From assembly GCA_965219515.1 (NCBI GenBank), contig OZ244776.1, forward strand, positions 2,604,001 to 2,668,000: a stretch of DNA of 64,000 bases. Direction: 5' to 3'. The stretch comes from Ilyomonas sp965219515. GTDB taxonomy: Bacteria; Bacteroidota; Bacteroidia; Chitinophagales; Chitinophagaceae. Below the pieces are notes generated by a model, which did no database searches, had not been told where the DNA came from, and worked only from the letters and a program-made list of their open reading frames with translations. This document shows positions 19,001 to 27,063 of this stretch, one piece after another. The position numbers were made by a program, and so were the translations under genes. Each line of letters starts with the position of its first letter. The first letter of the stretch is position 1.

Positions 19001-19174
19001 AACAGCAGCGGACACATCGGCTGCCTTGTTTTTTGCCGGTAAAAAACAAAGCAAACAAAACAGAGCGAAAACAAACCTGTAAAAACGTTTTGTACCGGCT
19101 GCTGATAATTTTTCCTTTCGCAAATCGGTTCTTATGATTCCATTTTTGTTATAGCTCGTATTCATAATTTTCAT
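16031..19174 (-). CDS. SusC/RagA family TonB-linked outer membrane transporter
   Basis: A 1047-residue transporter of normal SusC length. Order: N-terminal signal, carboxypeptidase-like regulatory domain (about 57-135, AVITGKVTGEAGSPLPGVSV and FSYIGYTSQE), TonB-box-like QQVVVVGYGTQ, plug domain with the SusC hallmark NPLYVVDGVI and LKDASATAIYGMRAANGVLI (about 200-260), then a 22-strand barrel ending with ...RTFAFGVNVGF. It imports oligosaccharides into the periplasm using TonB energy. It heads the minus-strand susC-susD-lipoprotein operon of the mannan locus. The start could be Met1 or Met4. Confidence 0.96.
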   Translation of the reverse strand: MKIMNTSYNKNGIIRTDLRKEKLSAAGTKRFYRFVFALFCLLCFLPAKNKAADVSAAVITGKVTGEAGSPLPGVSVQIKGTTRGTTTNDQGTFSIEAASTETLVFSYIGYTSQELIVGNNTNINVALISAGQDLQQVVVVGYGTQRKSDLTGSIASVKGSELARQPVLTATQAVQGRVAGVQIINSGQPNSLPIVRVRGTGTMLGGANPLYVVDGVITEDIRNINSADIVSLDILKDASATAIYGMRAANGVLIITTKKGRSGKMVIAYDANVGIKEATKLVNMAGPNQYANYINEASIYYGTGDSTITSALLAAGGNTDWFDAILKRGFQQNHNISISGGSDKATYFFSAGYLTDEGIVQTNRFDRITLRSNNEYNVSKAIKLSSLISYSRANLRDVDLNAFNIAYRAAPYVPAGIDGKYGNTSISNNVGNPLLDLDKTNNTSLDNRFQSTFAIDIKPISWLTFRSSYGIDLDFYKNINYGYQYDNAGDNSVFITNGGNQLRANSSLGVTNNDATKWVWDNTLTAIKSFGKHNINFLIGTTSEKYRFNSLSGTRIGVPANKDQWYLGAGSTVGQTNDNTGDKWSRNSYISRLNYNFDSRYLLTATFRADGTSRFSSDNRWGYFPSVGLGWNIARENFMANQKTFTTLKLRGSYGQVGNDQIPTSTYLPLATVNVPYFFDQASNQFLGISFNQLSNRNVKWEITDEYDAGLDFGFLRNKLTGTLDFYHKKTKDALVYVNIPGILGDQDNQYITNAASFENKGVEFSLNWSDNINKDWSYNINANIAYNHNEVIGLNGGQALFGGNIGGSQGFVTKSDNGQPIGSFFLLQTDGIFQNADEIAGSAQKDARPGDLRYKDISGPDGKPDGAITADDRAFSGSYQPKITFGLNGGVSFQAFDVSFNTYGTAGGKIYNGKKAARADTRDNIETSVAKNRWTPNNTNTGVPRANLNQLQASTYFLEKGDFYRINNLTIGYAIPAGALKNLKITNLRVYVTAQNLATITGYSGFTPEILPFQSDATNPGVLNSGIETRAYPTTRTFAFGVNVGF

Positions 19175-19619
19175 TCATTATTTTACACCATTAATTCTGT
19201 TTCGGGTTGTGAAAAAAATTGAGTTGCAGACAGAACAGGTCTATTTTGGATATAAGTTAACGCGGTGCATGGCAAGCGGTTTTAGATATGGAATTCGGAA
19301 CGAATGTCTTTTTGAAATGGCAATCATCATTTCATGCTAACAATATGAATTTTATATGATTATTCGTGTGTTCCTTGTTTTAAAACAAAACATAAAGACA
19401 ATATTCTGAGGATGTTCGTAAAGAAGAAACAGACAAGTTACATTAAGTCAGCAATTCTTATCGTTAGCATTTAGGATGACAATATTACGCGTTATTCTGC
19501 TGCATTCCTTTCAAAAGCAAATAATATATTTACTTGTTTTCTGGCATGATCAATCTTAAAATTCCCGTATTTGGTTTACTGTTCTTATTTATCTATGCTT
19601 TTAACCTGAACGTTGAAAT
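19175..19619. promoter_or_regulatory. 445-bp upstream region of susC with a 14-bp palindrome
   Basis: No gene is seen between susC and the divergent lipoprotein gene. At 19375-19388 lies a perfect 14-bp palindrome, TTGTTTTAAAACAA, about 200 bases from the susC start. It is a candidate regulator site. No convincing -7/-33 pair for susC was found by eye. Confidence 0.4.
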
Positions 19620-20252
19620 ATGTTGAAATTAATATCTGCTTTATTTTTTCTTTTTATAATCAACGTATCCTGCGGCATCCATAAAAACATCGTGCAAACA
19701 ACGCATACAAGTATAAAAGATACCTTACTAAAAAACATCAACAGCAGTACAGCAGATACAGAAATCAAGAATCCGCAACTGAAAAAATTGCAAGAAGATA
19801 ACGATCTCACAATTGCATTTGCTTCGCTCAATTATGCCTGGACAAGAAAAGGAACTTATTATATTTTGGCATGTAAAAACAATAGCTGGAAATTCTATTC
19901 TTATCAATCAAAGCTGCCACCTTCATCTGACGCAAAAACAGAAGTAGCATCGCTGAATGTATCTGATTCATCTGCCCAGACAATAAAGAAATTATACGAA
20001 TCATCAGCATTATGGAAGACAAATGGTGATGAAGGAGATTTTTGTAATGGTAAAAACGACTGTAATATTACTGATGCCGAAACGTGGACATTGAGTGTTG
20101 CCACGCCGCAAAACATCCATACCACCACTTATTATGCGCCGGAGTTTTTTGAAAATTGCTGCCCCGGAAATGTTGATCGCAGGCAATTTATTGCCATTGT
20201 AAAAGAGATGATGAAAGTAGGAAAATTTCAAAATCCGCTTCCGGAGAGATAA
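19620..20252 (+). CDS. Hypothetical lipoprotein
   Basis: A 210-residue protein with a lipoprotein signal (LISALFFLFIINVSC, Cys18). The mature part starts with a Ser/Thr/Asn-rich linker of about 40 residues, then a compact domain with the cysteines C96, C143, C148, and a CC pair near 179-180, which could form disulfides in the periplasm. No family recognised. It lies between susC and the AraC regulator but on the opposite strand and is probably an independent envelope protein rather than part of glycan use. Confidence 0.65.
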   Translation: MLKLISALFFLFIINVSCGIHKNIVQTTHTSIKDTLLKNINSSTADTEIKNPQLKKLQEDNDLTIAFASLNYAWTRKGTYYILACKNNSWKFYSYQSKLPPSSDAKTEVASLNVSDSSAQTIKKLYESSALWKTNGDEGDFCNGKNDCNITDAETWTLSVATPQNIHTTTYYAPEFFENCCPGNVDRRQFIAIVKEMMKVGKFQNPLPER

Positions 20253-20353
20253 CTACCGCAATCATAAACAACTGAGCCGCAAACACGCTGATGCACAACG
20301 TTTCTCACAGCTATTTGCATAATATTTTCTTTGTGTTTCGCAACCGAAATTAT

Positions 20354-21238
20354 TCAGATAAAGCTTCGTACACCCGAATCGGCATACGCTTCGCGAAACT
20401 CTTTCGGCGTGCAATTTTTTCGTTTTTTAAAAATGCGGTTGAAGTTGGAAATGTTGTTGAAGCCGCACTTAAACGCAATCTCGGTAATGCTGTTGGTGGT
20501 TTCTATCAGCGTGCGCGACGCATGACCCAAACGTATATCGTTCAACGTATCTATAAACGTATTGCCGGTGCGGGCTTTAAAAAAACGGCTGAATGCCACC
20601 TCGCTCATCGCCGCAATTTTCGCTACTTCGGCAAGCGTAATGGTTTTATCGAAATGCCGGTTCAGATATTCCATTACTTTCTCTACGCGGCGGCTGTTGT
20701 AAGACAAGGTTTCGATGTTGGTAAACGTAGAATCCGACAGCACTTTAATATTTCGTGAAATGGATAAATCGTGCAAAACGGACATCAGTTCCAGCACCGA
20801 ATCGAAGCCGTGTTTTTTTGTTAAATCTATAATACGCGGCATGATGCTTTGCGCCGTTTCCTTAGAAAAAAGAAGACCGCGCAGCGATTTTTCAAACATG
20901 CCTTTGATAAAGCTCATCTGGTTGCGGCGCAGAAATTTTTCATCAAACAAATCTTTATGAAACTGTATGGTAATCTCGCGAATTTCTTTACTGTCGCACT
21001 TGTGCGTAAACCAGCCGTGCTGCAGATTTGGACCAACCAATACCAGGTCCAGATCATCTATTTCAGCAATGTGATCGCCAATGATGCGCTTGGCATTTTT
21101 GGCTTTTATAATAAAATTCAGCTCAAATTCTTCATGCGTATGAAGCGGAAAATCAAAATGATCTTTTACTCTTGAGAAAATAGTGAAACAATCGTTTTGT
21201 GTAAGCGGAATAATTTCTCTCAGCAATGTACCAGGCAT
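20354..21238 (-). CDS. AraC family transcriptional regulator of the mannan locus
   Basis: A 294-residue regulator. The N-terminal part (about 15-100) has the cupin features FDFPLHTHEEFELNFI and LVLVGPNLQHGWF for sugar sensing; the C-terminal 95 residues hold two helix-turn-helix motifs (LAEVAKIAAMSEVAFSRFFK and ITEIAFKCGFNNISNFNRIFK) followed by the conserved KNCTPKEFR. AraC regulators with a cupin respond to a small ligand, here probably a mannose-containing sugar. It diverges from the GH26 gene, so the 221-bp gap is its likely target. It replaces the hybrid two-component system or SusR often found beside such loci. Confidence 0.9.
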   Translation of the reverse strand: MPGTLLREIIPLTQNDCFTIFSRVKDHFDFPLHTHEEFELNFIIKAKNAKRIIGDHIAEIDDLDLVLVGPNLQHGWFTHKCDSKEIREITIQFHKDLFDEKFLRRNQMSFIKGMFEKSLRGLLFSKETAQSIMPRIIDLTKKHGFDSVLELMSVLHDLSISRNIKVLSDSTFTNIETLSYNSRRVEKVMEYLNRHFDKTITLAEVAKIAAMSEVAFSRFFKARTGNTFIDTLNDIRLGHASRTLIETTNSITEIAFKCGFNNISNFNRIFKKRKNCTPKEFREAYADSGVRSFI

Positions 21239-21459
21239 GTTTTGAGTTCTTTTTTGCTAAAATAATACACTTTTAAATATATACATGATATTATAAAAAA
21301 TCTATTTTTATAAGTACTGAAATTATTAACCATTAAGTTTTTATTTTTATAATCAAACGCAATTATGAAATACTGATAAAAACAATTCTATAAATTGATA
21401 AAATAATATCACAATCATAGCATACTGAAATTCTACTTTTGACGAAAGAAAATGGCCGT
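21239..21459. promoter_or_regulatory. Divergent araC/GH26 control region with repeated TACTGAAATT
   Basis: This AT-rich gap holds a direct repeat TACTGAAATT at 21315-21324 and 21423-21432, plus a weaker copy TACTGATAAA at 21371-21380. One base after the last copy is TACTTTTG (21434-21441), a perfect match to the Bacteroidota -7 element TAnnTTTG. Direct repeats next to the promoter are the usual layout for AraC activators. Binding is inference. Confidence 0.5.
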
Positions 21460-22581
21460 ATGAGAAAAAAAATATTGCTGCAGCTTTTGGTGTTGTTTTC
21501 AACGGCGGTCTTTTCGCAAAAAGATTTGCCGGCAGATAAGCAAGCAACAAAAGAAACAATCAACCTGTACCGCAATCTGAAAAAGAATTTAGACAAAGGC
21601 ATCATGTTCGGTCATCAGGACGATTATGCCTACGGCGTAAACTGGAAGTATGAAGACGGCAGGAGCGATATTAAAGATGTAACCGGCGACTATCCGGCTG
21701 TGTTGGGTTGTGAAATAGGAAGAATAGAATTAGATTGGGATAAAGACCTCGATGGCGTTCCGTTTGATAAAACAAAAAAGTACATTCAGCAGGCGTATAA
21801 ACGTGGCAGTATCATTACCATAAGCTGGCATCTCAACAATCCGTACACCGGCAAAACGGCGTGGGAACCGGCTCCCGGCACGGTAACAGCCATTTTACCC
21901 GGCGGCGAAAAAAATGATTATTACAAATCATGGCTTGATAAAGTTGCCGTTTTTATGCAAGGACTGACGGGGGAAAACGGGGAAGCCATTCCGGTTATCT
22001 TTCGCCCGTTTCATGAACTGAACGGAAGCTGGTTCTGGTGGGGTAAAAACCATTGCACGCCCAATGAATTGATAAGCTTATACCGGTTTACCGAACAATA
22101 TCTGCGCGATACGAAAGGATTGCATAATCTTCTGTATGCTTACAATACCGACCGCTTTTCAACAAAAGAAGAATACATGGAACGCTATCCCGGCGACGAT
22201 TATGTAGATGTTGTTGGCTTTGACATTTATCAGAAAGGAGAAGTGGGTTCTGATACAGCATTTATTAAAGATTTGGACACAAGCCTCACTATTATTGAAA
22301 CCATTGCAAAAGAGCATAACAAAATACCGGCGCTCACAGAGTTTGGCTATAACGAAGTGCCTGACAGCATCTGGTGGACAAACGTGTTGTGGCAGGGATT
22401 GAAAAACCATAATATTTCTTACGCTCTGGCATGGCGAAATGCAGGCGCCAAAGCCAATGGCGAAAAAGAGTATTGGGTGCCATTCAAAGGACAGCAGTCG
22501 GCAGACGATTTTGTAACCTTTTACAATCTGCCAAAAACCTTATTTGCCAGCGATGCTGCCAAAGAAGAATTATATCAGTAA
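21460..22581 (+). CDS. Glycoside hydrolase family 26 beta-mannanase
   Basis: With the ATG at 21460 the product is 373 residues with a signal peptide (MRKKILLQLLVLFSTAVFSQ). GH26 marks: FGHQDDYAYG, WEIGRIELDW-like segment, SWHLNNP, and both catalytic glutamates, acid/base E186 in FRPFHELNGSWFWWG and nucleophile E294 in ALTEFGYNEV. It is expected to hydrolyse beta-1,4-mannan to mannobiose in the periplasm. It is the first gene of a seven-gene plus-strand run and its neighbours match the B. fragilis ManA-transporter-MGP-epimerase cluster. The TTG start at 21439 is possible but would hide the signal peptide. Confidence 0.93.
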   Translation: MRKKILLQLLVLFSTAVFSQKDLPADKQATKETINLYRNLKKNLDKGIMFGHQDDYAYGVNWKYEDGRSDIKDVTGDYPAVLGCEIGRIELDWDKDLDGVPFDKTKKYIQQAYKRGSIITISWHLNNPYTGKTAWEPAPGTVTAILPGGEKNDYYKSWLDKVAVFMQGLTGENGEAIPVIFRPFHELNGSWFWWGKNHCTPNELISLYRFTEQYLRDTKGLHNLLYAYNTDRFSTKEEYMERYPGDDYVDVVGFDIYQKGEVGSDTAFIKDLDTSLTIIETIAKEHNKIPALTEFGYNEVPDSIWWTNVLWQGLKNHNISYALAWRNAGAKANGEKEYWVPFKGQQSADDFVTFYNLPKTLFASDAAKEELYQ

Positions 22582-22664
22582 GACCTTACCCCAACCCTTT
22601 CTACAAATGAAGAAGATTGTGGAGTGAGGTCTTTATTCTTTCGGCGATAAAATTGTTCTTATAC

Positions 22665-24512
22665 ATGAAGCTTCAATGGATTGACATTACCATTATTGTT
22701 ACTTACCTCATCAGCATGCTGGTTGTTGGCCTGGTGCTGCGAAAAAAAGCAAGCCGCAACAAAGACAATTATTTAATGGGTGGCAAATCGCTGCCCTGGT
22801 ATTTATTAGGCTTAAGCGATGCTTCTGATATGTTCGACATCAGCGGCACCATGTGGATGGTTGCTTTGTGTTTTGTGTATGGTATGAAGAGTTTGTGGAT
22901 ACCCTGGCTGTGGCCGGTGTTCAACCAGATATTCATGATGATGTTTTTAAGCAAATGGCTGCGCAGAAGCAATGCCACCACCGGTGCCGAATGGCTGGCA
23001 ACCCGCTTTGGAACCAAAGGACCCGGCGTAACAGCTTCGCACAATGTTGTTGTTGTTTTTGCTCTTCTTGGCTGCTTTGGATTTTTAGCCTATGGCTTCG
23101 TTGGTTTGGGCAAATTTGTTGAGATATTCATTCCCTGGCAACTAATTCAGCCACACATTCCATTTACTGTATCGCCCGAATTTGTACCTCATTTTTATGG
23201 CATTATATTCACCCTGTTTGCTGCTTTTTATTCCGTGTTAGGCGGTATGCACAGCATTGTTATCGGCGACTTTATCAAGTATGCGATTATGACGGTTGCG
23301 TGTATTTCCATTGCTGTAATTGCCGTGATCCGCTTACAGGGGCAAACGCTACATGTACCCGATGGCTGGCTCACGCCTTTTTTCGGTAAAACACTGGGTC
23401 TTAACTGGTCTAAAATTATACCTGATGCAAACAAAAAAATAGAAGACGACGGGTTCTCTTTATTCAGCATTTTTTTTATGATGATGGTTTTCAAAGGCAT
23501 CTTTGCATCACTTGCCGGACCTGCACCGAACTACGATATGCAGAAAGTGCTTTCGACACGCTCACCCAAAGAAGCGAGTAAAATGACGGGATTTGTCTCC
23601 ATCATTCTATTGCCCATCCGCTATTCCATGATTATCGGTTTAACGGTTTTAGCATTACTCTATTACAACCAGCTCGATCTCTCATCGCCTGCCGGGGGAA
23701 CCGACTTTGAAAGGATACTGCCGGGCGCTATCAATAACTTCCTGCCGGTTGGCATTCTGGGGCTTACGCTCACCGGTTTGCTGGGTGCTTTCATGGGCAC
23801 TTTTGCAGGCACGCTAAACGCTGCGCAAGCTTATATTGTGAACGATATTTACCTGAAATATGTAAACCCCGGGGCTGATAATAAAAGGATTATTTCGATG
23901 AATTACATCATTGGTTCTCTGGTTGTTATCATCGGTATCATACTTGGCTTTTTTGCAAAAAATATAAACAGTGTTTTGCAATGGATTGTAGGCGCTTTAT
24001 ATGGCGGTTACATTGCTGCCAATGTTTTAAAATGGTATTGGTGGCGGTTTAATGCAAGCGGCTTCTTCTGGGGCATGGCAAGCGGCATTGCGGCGGCGCT
24101 TATTTTCCCGTATTGCAAACAGTGGTTTCCCGGCGTATTTTATCAGTTGGATTTATACAACTGGCCTTTGTTGTTTCTCATTTCTGTCGTTGGGTGTATT
24201 GTCGGAACGCTGTTAACACCGCCGACAAGCATGGAAATATTGAAAACGTTCTATGCTACGGTTCGTCCCTGGGGTTTCTGGCAGCCGGTTCATCAGTTGG
24301 TGATGGAAGAAAATCCATCCTTTCAGCCAAACAGAAGATTTAAACTGGATATGTTCAATGTTGTGCTTGGCATCATTGCGCAATGCTGCCTTACGCTGCT
24401 GCCGATGTACATTGTTCTCTGGCTCAGATTGCCTTTGTTTATCGTCATCATCGTACTTGCCATTATTATTTTGATTTTGAAAAAAACATGGTGGAACAAG
24501 CTGGAAGATTAA
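22665..24512 (+). CDS. Sodium:solute symporter (SSS family), probable mannobiose importer
   Basis: A 615-residue inner-membrane protein from the ATG at 22665, with about 13-15 helices. SSS marks: YLMGGKSLPWYLLGLSDASDM, the GxxSxxxDISG region of helix 1, and AFMGTFAGTLNAAQAYIVNDIYLKYV around residue 385, where Na+ coordinating residues lie. Between the mannanase and the phosphorylase, it is the likely importer of mannobiose (and perhaps cello/manno-disaccharides) from periplasm to cytoplasm, as proposed for the equivalent gene in B. fragilis. Substrate is inference from position. The longer ORF start at 22617 is not favoured. Confidence 0.9.
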   Translation: MKLQWIDITIIVTYLISMLVVGLVLRKKASRNKDNYLMGGKSLPWYLLGLSDASDMFDISGTMWMVALCFVYGMKSLWIPWLWPVFNQIFMMMFLSKWLRRSNATTGAEWLATRFGTKGPGVTASHNVVVVFALLGCFGFLAYGFVGLGKFVEIFIPWQLIQPHIPFTVSPEFVPHFYGIIFTLFAAFYSVLGGMHSIVIGDFIKYAIMTVACISIAVIAVIRLQGQTLHVPDGWLTPFFGKTLGLNWSKIIPDANKKIEDDGFSLFSIFFMMMVFKGIFASLAGPAPNYDMQKVLSTRSPKEASKMTGFVSIILLPIRYSMIIGLTVLALLYYNQLDLSSPAGGTDFERILPGAINNFLPVGILGLTLTGLLGAFMGTFAGTLNAAQAYIVNDIYLKYVNPGADNKRIISMNYIIGSLVVIIGIILGFFAKNINSVLQWIVGALYGGYIAANVLKWYWWRFNASGFFWGMASGIAAALIFPYCKQWFPGVFYQLDLYNWPLLFLISVVGCIVGTLLTPPTSMEILKTFYATVRPWGFWQPVHQLVMEENPSFQPNRRFKLDMFNVVLGIIAQCCLTLLPMYIVLWLRLPLFIVIIVLAIIILILKKTWWNKLED

Positions 24513-24534
24513 ATGATTATTGAAACTACAATTT

Positions 24535-25725
24535 ATGAAAGAGTTTTTTAAACGTTTAGAAGAGTTAGAAAAGCAATACAATGAAACCGTATTTCGCGAT
24601 AACGAAGAAATAAAAGAAAGCAACGGTGTGTTTATCCGCTATAAATATCCCATTCTTACCGCGCAACATGCGCCGCTTACCTGGCGGTATGATTTACATT
24701 ATGAATCGAATCCGCTTCTGATAGAACGCTTTGGCATTAACGCCGTAATGAATGCCGGCGCAATAAAATTCAATGATAAATATTGCCTGGTTGCCCGCGT
24801 GGAAGGCATAGACCGCAAATCGTTTTTTGCCGTAGCAGAAAGCAATAATGGAACCGATAACTTTATTTTCTGGGATTATCCGGTGCTGATGCCTGAGACG
24901 GAAGTGCCCGATACCAACACGTATGATATGCGTTTAACCCGCCACGAAGACGGCTGGATTTACGGTTTGTTCTGCACCGAGCGCAGAGACCCGGAAGCAC
25001 CGCCCGGCAACCAGAGCGCTGCCATTGCACAATGTGGTATTGCCCGCACACACGACTTAATAAAATGGGAACGGCTGGCAGATTTAAAAACACCATCTCC
25101 GCAACAAAGAAATGTGGTACTGCATCCCGAATTTGTAGATGGCAAATATGGTTTTTACACACGCCCGCAGGATAGCTTCATCGAGGCGGGAAAAGGTGGT
25201 GGCATTGGCTTTGGCTTGTCTGACACCATAGAAAACGCAACCATAACAGAAGAAAAAGTATTAGACAGAAAAATGTATCATACCGTTTATGAAGCCAAAA
25301 ACGGACAAGGTCCAACGCCAATAAAAACCAGCAAAGGCTGGCTGCATCTTGCACATGGTGTGCGCAATACAGCAGCCGGCCTGCGATATACGCTATACAT
25401 GTTCATGACCGACCTGCATGATATAACAAAAGTGATACACAAACCTGCCGGCTATTTCATTGCACCGGAAGGCGAAGAAAGAGTAGGCGATGTGTCGAAC
25501 GTAGTGTTCAGCAATGGCTGGATTGCAGATGAAGACGGCACCTTGTTTATCTATTACGCATCTTCCGATACGCGCATGCATGTTGCAGTTTCGTCCATTG
25601 AAAAACTGTTGGATTATGTGATGAACAATCCGCAGGATGGCTTGCGCTCTGCCGAAACGGTAAAGACCATTTATTCCATTATCGACAACAATAAAAAATC
25701 TGCCGTGCTGCAACAACAATATTAA
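24535..25725 (+). CDS. GH130 4-O-beta-D-mannosyl-D-glucose phosphorylase
   Basis: A 396-residue cytoplasmic enzyme from the ATG at 24535, with no signal peptide. GH130 marks include MNAGAIKFNDKYCLVARVEG, YDMRLTRHEDGWIYG with the predicted proton donor D131 (the same number as in the B. fragilis enzyme), and LHPEFVDGKYGFYTRPQ, HLAHGVR. Length and the FxxR/ARVEG signature fit subfamily 1, the mannosylglucose phosphorylases, rather than subfamily 2 mannan phosphorylases. It cleaves mannosyl-glucose with phosphate to mannose-1-phosphate and glucose. It is 22 bases after the symporter and precedes the epimerase that supplies its substrate. Confidence 0.93.
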   Translation: MKEFFKRLEELEKQYNETVFRDNEEIKESNGVFIRYKYPILTAQHAPLTWRYDLHYESNPLLIERFGINAVMNAGAIKFNDKYCLVARVEGIDRKSFFAVAESNNGTDNFIFWDYPVLMPETEVPDTNTYDMRLTRHEDGWIYGLFCTERRDPEAPPGNQSAAIAQCGIARTHDLIKWERLADLKTPSPQQRNVVLHPEFVDGKYGFYTRPQDSFIEAGKGGGIGFGLSDTIENATITEEKVLDRKMYHTVYEAKNGQGPTPIKTSKGWLHLAHGVRNTAAGLRYTLYMFMTDLHDITKVIHKPAGYFIAPEGEERVGDVSNVVFSNGWIADEDGTLFIYYASSDTRMHVAVSSIEKLLDYVMNNPQDGLRSAETVKTIYSIIDNNKKSAVLQQQY

Positions 25726-25810
25726 ATGATTGGTTACGATAAGCACATCATCAAAACAAAATCTGAAATCGCATTCATAACTCATCATTTATAATTCATA
25801 ACTCATAATT

Positions 25811-27031
25811 ATGATGATTTCCGCCGCCAATCTGCCAAGTGTGCTTTCGGTGTACCAGAAAGAAATGAAAGAGGAACTGCATTCCATCTTGCAATATTGG
25901 CAGCAGCACACGGTTGATAAACGCAACGGCGGGTTTTATGGCAAAATAAACAACAGAAACATTCCCGATGTATACGCTCCGAAAGGCGTTGTTCTTCATG
26001 CAAGAATACTGTGGACATTCTCTGCGGCATATTCGTTTACCCATAACAAAGAGCATTTGCAAATTGCCGAAATGGCTTTCTATTATCTCCTCGCCCATTT
26101 CAGAGATGCCGAATATGGTGGCGTTTACTGGAGCGTTGATTATGAGGGAAACAGGCTGGAAACCCGCAAGCAGATCTATGGACTTGCTTTCGCATTGTAT
26201 GGCATGAGTGAATATTATGCCGCTTCGCAAAATGAGACTGCCTTACTGTTTGCCAAAGAACTGTATCATACCATGGAAGAACATAGTTTCGATATAAATA
26301 AAAACGGCTACCTGGAAGCGTTTACGCGCAACTGGACAGATCTTCAGGACCTGCGTTTAAGCGACAAAGATGCGAATGCCGGAAAGACGATGAACACACA
26401 CCTGCACATCATTGAAGCGTATGCAAACCTGTATAAAATATGGCGGGAAGAAGCCCTGAAAAAAAAGATAGAAAACCTGCTGCTGCTATTTGACAATTAC
26501 TTCATTCATAAACAAACGAATCATCTCATTTTATTTTTTGATGATGAATGGCGCGAACAGCCGGATGTAATCTCTTACGGGCATGATATTGAAGCCGCAT
26601 GGCTGTTGCTGCAATGTGCTGAAATGATTGACAACAAAGAATGGATCAGCAAATACAAGATCAACGCAATAGCCATTGCTGCTGCAGCTTCGCAAGGGCT
26701 TGATAACGATGGCGGTTTGTGGTATGAATATGAGCCGCAGCACAAAAAACTCATTACACAAAAGCATTGGTGGCCGCAGGCAGAAGCGATGATTGGCTTT
26801 TTGAATGCTTACCAGATTACTAATGAAGAAAGCTATCTGGAACAATCTGTAAACGCATGGCGTTTTATAAAACAATATATTTTGGATAAACAAAACGGAG
26901 AGTGGTTCTGGGGTGTTGATGAATGTTATAATGTGATACCTAATGAAGACAAAGCCGGTTTCTGGAAATGCCCGTATCACAATGCGCGCGCCTGCCTGGA
27001 AGTGATTAAACGAATAAATACATTGTTGTAA
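25811..27031 (+). CDS. Cellobiose/mannobiose 2-epimerase (AGE family)
   Basis: A 406-residue cytoplasmic (alpha/alpha)6-barrel enzyme. The three catalytic-site histidines of cellobiose 2-epimerases are present: H197 (TMNTHLHIIEAY), H258 (SYGHDIEAAWLL) and H390 (WKCPYHNARACLEV), with R65 (LHARILW) and the KHWWPQAEAM segment. It would convert the reducing-end mannose of mannobiose to glucose, giving the substrate of the neighbouring GH130. N-acylglucosamine 2-epimerases are the alternative family, but context argues for the disaccharide enzyme. The 85-bp gap before it carries a direct repeat, so expression could be separately set. Confidence 0.9.
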   Translation: MMISAANLPSVLSVYQKEMKEELHSILQYWQQHTVDKRNGGFYGKINNRNIPDVYAPKGVVLHARILWTFSAAYSFTHNKEHLQIAEMAFYYLLAHFRDAEYGGVYWSVDYEGNRLETRKQIYGLAFALYGMSEYYAASQNETALLFAKELYHTMEEHSFDINKNGYLEAFTRNWTDLQDLRLSDKDANAGKTMNTHLHIIEAYANLYKIWREEALKKKIENLLLLFDNYFIHKQTNHLILFFDDEWREQPDVISYGHDIEAAWLLLQCAEMIDNKEWISKYKINAIAIAAAASQGLDNDGGLWYEYEPQHKKLITQKHWWPQAEAMIGFLNAYQITNEESYLEQSVNAWRFIKQYILDKQNGEWFWGVDECYNVIPNEDKAGFWKCPYHNARACLEVIKRINTLL

Positions 27032-27063
27032 GACAGAATTTTTTATAAAACATAATTGATAAC

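Noticed and set aside
25773..25806. 13-bp direct repeat ATTCATAACTCAT, copies at 25773 and 25794
   Set aside because: Very short and of low complexity; slippage in the gap before the epimerase gene is the simplest reading.
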